From Hericium rajendrae (lineage: Eukaryota > Basidiomycota > Agaricomycetes > Russulales > Hericiaceae): 64,000 nucleotides of DNA. Under the pieces are notes generated by a model that ran no database searches, was not told the origin of the DNA, and saw only the letters and a list, made by a program, of their open reading frames with translations. Shown here one piece after another: positions 1-10,850 of the stretch (its first letter is position 1; every line of letters begins with the position of its first letter). A program made the translations under genes and the position numbers. The stretch spans positions 2,914,001-2,978,000 of the forward strand of contig CM065878.1 of assembly GCA_033439255.1 (NCBI GenBank), given 5' to 3'.

Positions 1-36
1 AATCGACGCCGGCCCCGGAGAGAAAACAAGGCCCGC

Positions 37-2018
37 TCAGGCAACGTAGGTCGAAGAGGAAACACTGCCGCCACGACCGGTCCAGTTGATGTCTAATCAA
101 CGACAATTAGTAAGGTGGGATAACTGAGAAAGCAGAGCTGCTTACGGATATCCTCGCCGGCCTTGAGCTTGGCGTTCTCCTTGCCCGGGAGGACACGGAA
201 CGTGTGGGCACCGAAGTAGTCACGCAGACCCTGGATGAGGTTGGCGGGGAGGATCTCGCTCCTGTAGCCGTCGAAGAACGACAGCGCAGTGCTGTGGGCC
301 GGCGAGGGAATCCCCCAGAGGGTAGCCTGGGCAATGACGCGTCTCCAGCCGGGCTGCGCCTTGTGGACAGCTAGAAAGATTGCAGATGAGCACCATATTC
401 AAAACAAGTGGAGTAGTACTAACCCTTGTTGAAGAAATCATCGAAAAGCAAGGACTCCAGGTCGTGGTTTTTGCCGAAAGCGGACGAGATGTCACCAAGG
501 AAGACGGACTATAACACACGAAGACAGTGAATATGAAGCAAATGATTATGCGACATGAGGGTATTACCTTGATGATGCAGCCACCACGCCACATGCGCGC
601 AATACCGGCGTAGTTCAGGTTCCATTTGAGCTGTATACGGCCCAGTCATCAGAAATCAAATACTGAAGGTATATGCAGGGAAACTGACATCCTTGGCAGT
701 CTCACGCATGAGCATGAAGCCCTGAGTATAGGAGATGATCTTGGAGGCATACAAGGCCTGCTCAAGATCGTCGATGAACTGCTGCTTGTCGCCGCGGAAC
801 GCTTCCTTCTGGGGCCCGGAGATATTCTTGCTCGCTCGGATACGCTCGGATTTGAGCGCAGACAGGCAGCGGGCGAAGACGGCCTCGCCGATCAGGGTGA
901 CTAAACCCCGCTATCAGATTCTGTCTAATTTGTAAATCATATAGATTAGTAATTTACCTGGAGTGCCAGCCTCGAGAGCGTTGATAGCGGTCCACTTGCC
1001 AGTACCCTTCTGGCCAGCGGAATCGAGGATCTTGGTGACGACGGGCTCACCGTCGTCGTCCTTGAATTTGATGACGTTGGCGGTAATTTCAATCAAGAAT
1101 GAGTCGAGGACGCCCTTGTTCCACTTCTCGAAAATGGCGGCAATCTCATCCTCATGGAGTCCGAGACCACGCTTCAGGATATCGTAGGCCTCAGCAATGA
1201 GCTGCATGTCACCATACTCGATACCTGGCAGCGCACGGTGAGGACAAAGTGACAAGTTGGTGACGTCATTAAGCGCGTACCGTTGTGGACCATCTTGACG
1301 TAGTGACCAGCACCAGTCTCACCGACCCAGTCACAGCATGGCTCGCCGTTAACTTGAGCGGCGGTCTTCTGGAAGATCTCCTTGATATGAGGCCAGGCGG
1401 CGGGCGAGCCACCAGGCATGAGTGAGGGACCGTAGCGAGCACCCTCCTCACCACCAGAAACACCAGCACCGACAAAGAGAAGGCCCTTAGACTCAAGCTC
1501 TTTGGTGCGGCGGATTGAGTCGGGATAATGCGAGTTACCACCATCGATGACGATGTCACCAGGTTCGAGGTAGGGCTCGAGCTTGTGGATGAAATCATCC
1601 ACAGCAGGGCCAGCCTTGACGAGAAGGATGATCTTGCGGGGGCGCTTCAACTTGGCGCAGAGCTCCTCAATAGAGTGGGCACCCTGGACGTTGGTCCCTG
1701 GGAAAGCACACATTCAGACGATTGTATCCCATGCGAGATCTGGGCAGTGAGCATTACCTTTCGCCTCATTCTCGAGGAAGTGGTCGACCTTGCTGACAGT
1801 ACGGTTGTATGCGACAACAGTGAATCCCTTGTCGTTCATGTTGAGGATCAAGTTTTGACCCTGTCCAGATCGGATTCAGTGAGAGGGCAGATACGACACA
1901 AGAACGAGATCTTACCATGACGGCCAGGCCGATGAGGCCGATATCGCCACTGGAGCAGAAAGTGAGCAGGCAGATGCGACTAGAACGCGCGAGGTACATA
2001 CACGGGTTCGGGTGCCAT
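37..2018 (-). CDS. GND1: 6-phosphogluconate dehydrogenase, decarboxylating
   Basis: This cytosolic enzyme oxidatively decarboxylates 6-phosphogluconate to ribulose 5-phosphate, producing NADPH in the pentose phosphate pathway. The start ATG (2016-2018) begins MAPEP, and an intron splits the next valine codon. The dinucleotide-binding loop then reads [15 protein letters not shown]. Downstream are [11 protein letters not shown], the catalytic-lysine segment [10 protein letters not shown] and the family signature [13 protein letters not shown]. The 3' end is reached only by splicing out 93-145; the protein then closes with [17 protein letters not shown], the usual 6PGDH tail, with the stop at 37-39. 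At least seven exons can be joined without any frame break, so the gene looks intact. It is divergent from the Osh gene, with 788 bp between the two start codons. Family assignment is secure; exact intron borders were read by eye. Confidence 0.96.
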
Positions 2019-2806
2019 TGTAGAGAGGATAGACTGGAGACGAGATGAGGCGGCTATGGTGAGAGGACGATGAGGGAAAAGGAGAGGTGATGTCGATGTA
2101 GATATCTGCGGCAGATTGGAGGGACCGGACCGGACCGCAACGGATTTCGCAGGTGGGAGGTCCGTGGGACCGAGAATGCTCCTCGGCATACCCATCCTAC
2201 CCTCCCCGCAAGGGCCAGCCATCGATGGTGTTTGACTCGCTCGGCGTGATGCATTCATCAGCACCGAATCGAAGGTGATCGTTGTCTGCGTCAGCCTGTA
2301 TACGTAGTACTACGAGCTCGGTGTTGGACAACACTAGTGTGGTGAACACCATTGTCATTGGGAGCGGTCAGAGACTCTAAAGTTGAAATCCTCGGTAGAA
2401 ACGGCAGCAGATGAACCGCGGATGCCAGCTTGAATCCATCGTCTGCTAGAGACGCTGGAGGATTCTGTGTGCTTCACTTGTTCGTCAGCGCGCGGGTGCC
2501 GAGACGCGTCCACTGTGGTGTAAATTCAATTCGACGCGTCAGACCTTTCTGCCAGAACGAGCTTGCTCGCTTCCAGTTCCGCTACTATTCCGTCCTGCAA
2601 ATATTTGCACGAGTTCTCGCAGTGCGCCGACGCGACTGCCAGTTCACCAAGACTCTCTAGCTGCAGCAACGCTCCCACCCTCGCCGTTTCATACTCATCG
2701 CCCCGTCTGATGCACAGGTCTTTGGGCGCGTGATAACGTTATGCACCCTGCGCAGGCAGTCCGGACTACGGCCCCTCTGGCTTCGTCACGGCACCACGCT
2801 GCCACC
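2019..2806. other. Divergent intergenic region GND1 / Osh
   Basis: This is 788 bp between two head-to-head start codons. It should hold both promoters. It is rich in CGTC/GACG-type words and has no gene or RNA that I can recognise. An in-frame ATG at 2741 could extend the Osh protein into this region. Confidence 0.5.
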
Positions 2807-5396
2807 ATGTCCACTGAAGGAAGGGTCGTCAAGGAAGGATGGGTCTTGAAGAAGAGGCGAAAGAAGATGCAAGGTGAGCATGAAGCAGCTTGGAGTTATT
2901 CCTTGTCCTGACTTGGCACATCCTACGTCACACTAGGCTTTGCGCGACGCTACTTCGTCCTCTACCAGTCCGGCCTCCTGGAATACTCCTTCGAGCCTGG
3001 AAAGCCAGTCCGTGACCATGTCTCTCTCAATCATGCTGCAATATCTAGCATTCGGGCCCTTAAGGACATACATATCGATTCCAGCAACGCCACGTTTCAC
3101 ATGAAATGTCTGAGCGTCGAGGACTTTGACGAATGGATGAATGCTTTCAGGTATGTTCGTCTTCTTCATATATGGGAGTATTCCATGGAATCTCCACAGG
3201 CAGTTCATTGCCCCTTCTCCCGACACCAAGACGGTGGGACGCAAGTCCTCGTTAGGCAGAGTTACACCACGGATGGGACATCCATGTAAGGCTGGATTCA
3301 TGGTTGAGGAGATGGGTGCCGTACGTTCAGCGTGTCCAAGAGCGAAGCTCCTCATTCACATGTTCCTAGACCATTGCCGAGCTGGAAAGCGCCGTCAACG
3401 CTTGGTATCAGGCTGACACGAAGAAGCGCGTTCCAAGCGCATCCAAGTCCAAGGGGGATAAAGAGAAGCAAGAAGTACACAAGTTCGGGCTCTTTGGCAA
3501 GAAAGGTTCGTATGACTGCCCTCCACCTTCGCGTGCCGGCCGTATCGACAGTTTAACAGCCACGCTGCCTCACCATGCTGGCGCATCAAGAGATAGCGCT
3601 GATAGTCGGCTTTCAATGCAAGCGGCACCTCACGAACGCGTGCAGGCAGCGTTGTCTCGTCTAAAGTCCCAGCAGCAGGCTCTCGCCAAACTGCTGCCAG
3701 CATTGCCCTTGGCCGAAGGAACCCCGGCATCTGCACTCGGTTCTCCTGCAATGCCTGCATTCGCCGAAGCTCCTGAGCAGATATATGGATCAGGACTCCG
3801 GCCTCTCGCCATAACAGAACATCTGTTGCAACATCTCTTAGCGATGGCGGTAGCGTTTGGTTCGACGCCACAGACGGCTCAGCTGAAGGCGCAGAAGAGT
3901 TCCTCATCGATATTACACCACCAGCTGAGGTTAGCACCGACAGCAAGATCTCGACAGTCACGGATAGCCATAGTGACATCTATCATGACTCGGATGCTTC
4001 GGACACCGACGAGGAAGAGCAAGAGGAAATGAGAGAGAGCTTAGAGCTCGAGAAGATCGGTAGCCGCGAGATTGTCCGCCGCACCCAGCTTCCCAGCGGT
4101 CCCGTCGGTGACGAAGGCAGCTTGTTCGCAGTGTTCAAGAAGAATGTTGGCAAGGTTGGTGCTCCCTCAATGCTGTCCGTGATAGGGACTTGACGCGGTC
4201 TTTCTAACAGGATCTCAGCAACATCGCCTTCCCCGTGTCGTTTAATGAGCCTTTGACACTTCTGCAGCGAGAGGCGGAAGTGGTGGAGTATTATGACTTG
4301 CTCGATGAGGCTGCTCAGACACAAGATCCTGTTGAGCGCTTATGCTATGTCGCAGCTTTCGCTGTCTCCGGTTATGCGCATACAAAATATCGTTCCAGCA
4401 GAAAAGGCTTGTTAGTGTCTTTTCCTTTATTTTCTTACTGTCACTCATGCTCTCTTCCAGCAATCCAATGCTCGCAGAGACATTCGAAGAGCCGCGAGTC
4501 CGTTTCATTGCTGAGAAAGTTAGTCATCACCCGGTTATCCTTGCCTATCATGCCGAGGGCGAGAGCTGGGAGGTTTGGGGAACATCCTCTGGGAAAACGA
4601 AATTCTGGGGTACGTGGCAGACCGGTAATTATCATGCCGATAAATAAATTCCGATATCTTTCCGCGGATAGGGAAAAGCTTGGAAATCATTCCCACAGGC
4701 TGCAATCATGCCAGAATTGGCGATGATCTTTATGAATGGTGGGTTTGCCTTTAGTCATTACGCTCCGTATGTGCTGATCCTCCTTTCTTATCGATTCATT
4801 AGGAGAAAACCTTCCACGTTCATGAGGAATCTCATGATGGGCACCAAGTATCTTGAGCACACAGGCAAGATGACCATTGAGAACATGACCACGCGTGCGA
4901 AGTGTGTCATCGAGTTTAAGGAGAACGGATACTGGGCGGTCGCGAACGATGTGTTCGGCACCGTATATTCTCCTTCCGGCAAAATCGAGGCGCATATCGA
5001 GGGCAAATGGGACGACTCGCTCGTGCGCAGGCTGAATACTCGCATCAACAGGTTCTCTGGCGGATGACGCCTTTCCCGAAGAATAGCCCCGAGTACTACG
5101 GTTTCACGTCGTGGGCCATGACGCTCAATGAGATCACCGAGGATTTGGTCGGAAAGCTTCCGCCTACGGATTCACGATACCGGCCGGACGTGCGCGCCCT
5201 GGAAGAAGGCGACATCGACCGGGCGGAGGCGGAGAAGATTCGTGTTGAGGAGCTGCAGCGAGAGCGCAGAGCGCATCACCGGAATGCCAAGCCGCGCTGG
5301 TTCAAGCCAGACGGAGATGATTGGGTATACACGGGAGGCTACTGGGAGCAGCGGGCGAAGGGCTGGAAAGGACACAGAACCCTTGTGGTAACGTAA
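2807..5396 (+). CDS. Oxysterol-binding protein homolog (PH + ORD, Osh3-like)
   Basis: This is a lipid-transfer protein of the OSBP/Osh family, expected to exchange sterols or phosphoinositides at membrane contact sites. The chosen start (gccaccATG, good Kozak context) gives MSTEGRVVKEGWVLKKR, the first strand of a PH domain that continues with ARRYFVLYQSGLLEYSF and ends near FDEWMNAFR. A Ser-rich linker and an acidic stretch (DSDASDTDEEEQEE) follow. The ORD contains FPVSFNEPLTLLQREAE, the fingerprint variant EKVSHHPVILAYHAEG (canonical EQVSHHPP), LEIIPTGCNHARIGDD and GYWEQR near the end. No ankyrin repeats or GOLD domain were seen. An in-frame ATG at 2741 would add 22 residues. The frame changes near 3740-3835, where a 41-nt weak intron is one explanation, and again at about 5020-5030, where no intron fits and one missing base restores the WRMTPFPKNSPEYYGFT block. 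Confidence 0.92.
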
Positions 5397-5941
5397 ATTC
5401 TTAACTCCTTGGATCATAGCGCAACTACTACTCTATATACCCATCATCAGACGATTTAGTGTATTTATAAGAGGTAATGGCTATTGGCCGGACGGTGCTA
5501 CGGACTCTCACATAAGTAGCCTTATACAATCTGGAATAATCTACGCCTTTTTCAGCCCGAAGCCCTTACCACAAGTCCTCAGGTACGCCCCAAATATGAT
5601 TTTTGCTGGGAAGGGATTGCCTTGACATACTTAGATCACCATCTCAGTCTGCTCAGCGGAAGTCGGGAAACGTGCTATCGCCCCGAAACGCCAGCTGTCC
5701 CTTCGAAGCATCTGCAGACCATGTGGTGCGTCGCCCGCCCTCTTCGCTCTTGGCTACCTTGTGGATTTGCCACCGCCAATTCCCCGCGGTCCGTACCTTC
5801 TCCGACAACTCTGGGGATGGCGCACTTCCGCTTGCGAGCTGCGTAGGCTCGGCGGCCTGCTGGGCATACATAAAACGCGGCGTGGTGTGTCTGGACTTGA
5901 GCTTTCAGGCCCTCTTGAAAACCGAAGTCGAGACCATCGTC
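5397..5941. other. Intergenic region, Osh 3' end / GH3-1 promoter
   Basis: This stretch lies between the Osh stop and the first beta-glucosidase start. Apart from a TATA-like element close to the GH3 start I see no gene. Short open frames here have no recognisable content. Confidence 0.45.
5866..5876 (+). promoter_or_regulatory. TATA-like element upstream of GH3-1
   Basis: The word ATACATAAAAC lies about 65-75 nt before the GH3-1 ATG, at a plausible distance for a core promoter with a short leader. The assignment rests on sequence and position only. Confidence 0.35.
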
Positions 5942-8900
5942 ATGAGGCCTTCTAGATTATTTGGAGTCCTCGGTGCGTGTATAGGTCTGGTGGTCGCCCA
6001 ACAGGGCGGGTATCAACAGTGTGGGGGAATAGGATGGTAGGTCCCTTATTATCACCATTATTATTCCCACATTAAACTGGTTATTTTAGGACTGGAGCGA
6101 CGAGATGCGTCAGTGGATGGACGTGCCAGAGCAGAACGACTGTACGCGAGCATTTACGGACCGATCGCCTCGTACCGATTGATCGCTGCACAGATTACTT
6201 TCAGTGTTTACCAGCGTCTTCGACGTCCGCGAGCTCTTCGCAGTCATCTTCTGCTCTTCTTCGACGAGTTCGGCGCCTTCTGTTCAGACCAGCACGCCAC
6301 CAGGTAAGAGCGAGGCATAAATCCTCGGATTTGAAACTCATGTAATTGCCAGCCAATATATCCCCCGAGTGGAAAGCGGCGTACGTCAAGGTGCCTTGGT
6401 GATCTCATTTGCACACGTTTTTCACTAGGACTAATGTATCCGTTAGGCGCAAGCTGCTGTTGCGAAACTATCGCTGCAGGACAAAGTCAACCTTGGTACA
6501 GGTCAGTGCTTCGTCACTACACGATTCGGAACAGGCACTGAAATTCTCCCGTTCCTATAGGAGTACAGTGGATGAAAGGTGACTTCGACCCCAGTTCTCT
6601 GCAGTAATTGGTGTCCTTACAAGAGACGACCAGGAAACTGCGTTGGGAATACTCCAGCTATTCCGTCTATCAACTTCCCTGGTCTTTGCCTCGAAGGTAA
6701 AGTCAACTCCTTTAATACTGATTTGTAGTCGACTGATATTGTCTCCAGACAGCCCATTGGGCGTTCGCTATGCTGATTTTGTTTCTGCCTTTCCGCCGTA
6801 AGCTGCTATTTGTGAACGTCTATAAGGATGCTTACGATGGACATTGACAGAGGCATTAACACTGCTGCAACGTAGGCAAATCGAGGTTCTATAGGGAACT
6901 TGATTGACAATTTGGGCTTGCAGGTTCAACAGAACCCTAATGCGTCAACGAGGCGAAGCCTTGGGTGCAGAGTTCCGCGGCAAAGGCGTCCATGTCGCTC
7001 TTGGACCCGATATGTGAGTTAATCAGCCTTATTTATTGCTCGCCTTTGCCCATATCATACCCCATAGGAATATGATGAGAGCGCCCGCCGCTGGCCGCAA
7101 CTGGGAAGGGTGACCATCTACATATGGACTTGCAGGCTCCCTGTTGATCATGATCGTTTAGATTTGGCGGTGATCCGTACCTTTCTGGCGAAGGGGCATA
7201 CGAGACGATCACTGGAATACAGTCGCAAGGAGTGCAGGCTTGTGCAAAGCACTACATCAACAAGTGAAGAAGCTTCATTGGTTCGTTGCGTGAATGTCAG
7301 CTGACTTTCACCTATCACTCAGCGAACAAGAGCATTCCCGAGATTCAAGTTCGTCCAATGTAGATGATAGGTAAGTCTTCGTGTATGTCCATTGTTCACA
7401 ATGAACTGACTTCATGTAGGACGGTGAGTTATCCTCTGTCGAACTTTGCACATTCTCATGTGGAAAATCTAGCAACACGAGGTTTATGGCCACCCGGTAT
7501 GTTTGTCGTCTCAGGAGATTTTGTACAAAGTTAATATTATGCATAGTTTTTGAGAAGCGTACAAGCCAATGTGGCTTCAGTTATGTGCAGCTACAGTACG
7601 TCCACAATTGTTGTACGTTCCCAATCATTTGCACTAACTCCTTCCCAGACCAAAGTAAGCCGAACCATTTCAAAATCAACCTCCGTATTCACCTCTTGTA
7701 GTCAACGGCAGCTTCTCCTGTGAAAATGACCAGACATTGAATGGTCTTTGAAGGGAGAATTTGGCTTCCAAGGATGTGCGTCTCCTGTCATTCCCCCATG
7801 ATCTATAATTTACAGTCGTCCTTGCAGACGTCACCTCTGGTACGCAATTCGAACATCCTATTATCATTATTGCGCTCTCATCCGTTTCCAGACTGGTGGG
7901 CAACGCATTCCACTGTACCAGCTGTCAACAATGGTCTAGATGTATGCTCAGATTTTCGATGGCGGACGCGTCCTCATGCCTGTTTTCAGATGACTATGCC
8001 CGGCGACACAGCAGACGGCTCGGGAGTCAGGTTGGTGATCCTCATAGTGTTTGCTTTTTTGTGTGCTGAATTCGGCTTGTGACAGCTACTTTGGGCCTGC
8101 ACTCGTGAGTGCCGTTCAGAGCGGCGCCGTTCCGGAATCTCGCATCACCGTCAGTATATTGATGGTTTCTGAGTTCGTAAAGCAGCTGAGCCTCGAATCA
8201 TAGGATATGGCGACGCGCATCTTGGCAGCCTGGTGAGAGATGAGCCGTGCTTCCTTCTTGTCTCCCGGCCAATCGTCGTTACCACCCAGGTACCTGCTCG
8301 GACAAGACTCGGGCTTTCCGGCAGTGAATTTCGATGCATGGAATTTGAACGCCCCAGTCAACACCCATGTGAACGTTCAAGCAGACCATGCCGGGTACGC
8401 TTGACATGTTGCAAGACCCCAGTTGACCCTGATGTTAAATAAATTCCTAGCCTGATACGAACCATCGGAGCATCATCAACCGTTCTGCTTAAGAATGTTA
8501 ACAACACTCTGCCTTTGAAGGCTCCGAAGACGATTGGCATTGTCGGGAATGGAGCCGGTCCGTCGTCACGGGGACCGAACGGGTGCGTGCTCAAGATATA
8601 CTCAAAACTTGCTATTGAGCCATTATACATCCAGATACACTGACCGTGGAGGCGATGACGGTGTCCTGGCTATGGGCTGGGGAAGCGGGTATGTGCCGCG
8701 TTCGAGGATCAGATTCCGTCTGATATTCGAATTCCAGAACTGACGACTTCCCCTACTTGATTACTGTGAGTTTGTCTATCGGCATTCAAACTGGAGTGTC
8801 GCTCATGCGACACATAAGCCTCTCGATGCAATCACAAATCGGTCGAAATCTGATAGGACTACTGTCTCGTCATCGCTAAGCGACTCGGATCTCAATGCAG

Positions 8901-10236
8901 CTGCCAGTACTGCCTCAGGGAGAGACGTTGCCTTCGTATTCATTACGGCGGACAGCGGCGAAGGCTATATTACTGTTGAAGGCAATGCAGGAGATCGCAA
9001 TGATCTTAATGCTTGGCATAATGGGGTAAGTAGCTCCTTGACCAGCGTAAGGAATATAGCTCTAAGTTACGAATGCAGAACGCGCTTATTGAACGCGTAG
9101 CTGGTGCAAACAAGAACACGGTCGTCGTCGTGAACAGTGTAGGCCCGATCATCGTCGAAGACTGGATCGACCATCCAAATGGTACATGACTCGTCTCATT
9201 TGCTTGACAAAAGCTAACACGCCGACTCTTCCATAGTGACCGCGTTGGTAGGTGTTCAAAGTTTGTATCCGATTGTGATATTGATAGCGCGTTGAAGGTA
9301 TGGAGTGGACTTCCAGGCCAAGAAGCAGGTGGGTGTCAATCATGATGACCTCTACTATTTATCGCTGACCTCCGCTTGTCCTCAGGCAATTCTTTGGTAG
9401 ATGTCCTATATGGAGCATACAACCCGAGGTATACCGCAAGCCTCATTCTAGGGCGTAGTGCACTGACGCAAACGGCAGCGGACGTTTGCCATATACGATC
9501 GGAAAAGCCACGACTGACTACGCCGCGCAAGTCATCTACACTTCCGACGAGAACCCGGTCATACTGCCGATTCCTTACAGTGAAGGTATTTTCATCGACT
9601 ACAAGCATTTCGATCAGGTTAGCTTTCACTTATTGCCATCCTTTCTGTCTTTGAAAAATATGATTTTCAGGCCGGTATCGCGCCAAGATATGAGTTCGGC
9701 TTCGGATTATCTTACACAACGTTCCAGTACTCTGGACTGAATATTAAGGGCACAATTGGGACTGGCACACCTCCATCTGGCCCTGGATCGTCTCTTGATC
9801 CCTGGTGCGTTCTCATCCATGGGCCGTCATGCCGCATAATGACCGCATTCACTGTCTACCATAAGGCTTCATGACCCGGTGATCACAGTCAGCTTCTCTC
9901 TCAAGAACAATGGAACTGTTGCAGGGCACGAGGTACGATATCGTGATACGTCCCCCACCTTAGAGTAAGCCCCCTCACGTCATTCGTTATCAGAGCCCCC
10001 AATTGTACACTTCGCCACCTGCTTCGACAAAGGCTGCGCCTTTCAACCTGAGAGGGTTCGACAACGTCTTCCTTGCTCCCGGAGAATCGCAAACTGTATC
10101 ATTCAATCTGTCTCGCTACGATATCTCGTCCTGGAGTGTTACTAACCAATGGTGGGAAGTTCCTTCGGGGTTAACTGGAGTTTCCGTGGGGGCAAGCAGC
10201 CGTGATCTACGGCTTCAGGGAACCATTCAAAATTGA
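5942..10236 (+). CDS. Secreted GH3 beta-glucosidase with N-terminal CBM1
   Basis: This is an extracellular beta-glucosidase releasing glucose from cello-oligosaccharides. It opens with a signal peptide ([19 protein letters not shown]) followed directly by a CBM1 ([30 protein letters not shown]) and a Ser/Thr/Pro linker ([15 protein letters not shown]). The GH3 catalytic domain then shows [43 protein letters not shown] and AKHYINNEQEH. The nucleophile motif YVTSDWWATHS is built from a 12-nt exon at 7828-7839, and the Asp codon is interrupted by an intron. The C-terminal fibronectin-III-like domain ends [15 protein letters not shown]. There are more than 20 introns. Two frame breaks, both consistent with one missing base, lie in the CBM1 exon (about 6124-6141) and in the linker (about 6250-6260); the rest joins cleanly. 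CBM1-GH3 proteins are known in white-rot fungi. Confidence 0.94.
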
Positions 10237-10850
10237 TGGTTTAAGTGTAGCTGAAGTATCGATTGTAATCAGATTCCATGATAGACACGGAGTTGCAGTA
10301 GATCTATGCAATAAATGGCACAATTTGAGCTCAAGGAGATTTGAAGACAGGAGTCGAGATGTTGACATATTGACAGGCGCTTATCGCGACACGAGATCAT
10401 TCGATCCACGTAAGTAAACCTCAACTTCTTCGGGTGGCATCATCGAGCTCTTTGTCTCCCAACTGGGTCATGCTATTCGATTCGTGAAGATGTCCCATTC
10501 ATATCTACTAGGTTCGATACAAGCCGCTCACGTAAACGTGTGGGGTCTTGGTATGAGACAACATTCATATCATCCATGTGCTTGTCTATTCATGGGTTCT
10601 TTTTAGGCTTCGCGCATGTGAACTCTGCAGCTTGAGCGGCCGGGGACGTCCAATGTGCTCCTAATGCATTTGACGGCAGCATATGCTGCTCAGCAGGAGC
10701 ACGAGGACATGGCTCGTCCCGAAGCCGCTCGGTCTCCAGTTCCATGCGTGGGGAAGTGTCACTATGTGCCGTCGCTATTGCCGGGCTGTCCGGACTTAGG
10801 TTGTCCTCTTAAACATTCTGGCAGCCTCTAGCTGGTCGTGTGCAGCTGCG
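10237..10850. other. Intergenic region between the tandem GH3 genes
   Basis: This 614-bp stretch carries the terminator of GH3-1 and the promoter of GH3-2. No gene is recognisable. Three words fitting the loose carbon-repressor consensus (10540-10545, 10640-10645, 10748-10753) are within chance expectation. Confidence 0.4.

Noticed and set aside
10540-10753. Three SYGGRG words upstream of GH3-2 as carbon-repressor (Cre1/CreA) sites
   Set aside because: The consensus is so loose (about one match per 256 bp on two strands) that three in 600 bp is what chance predicts.
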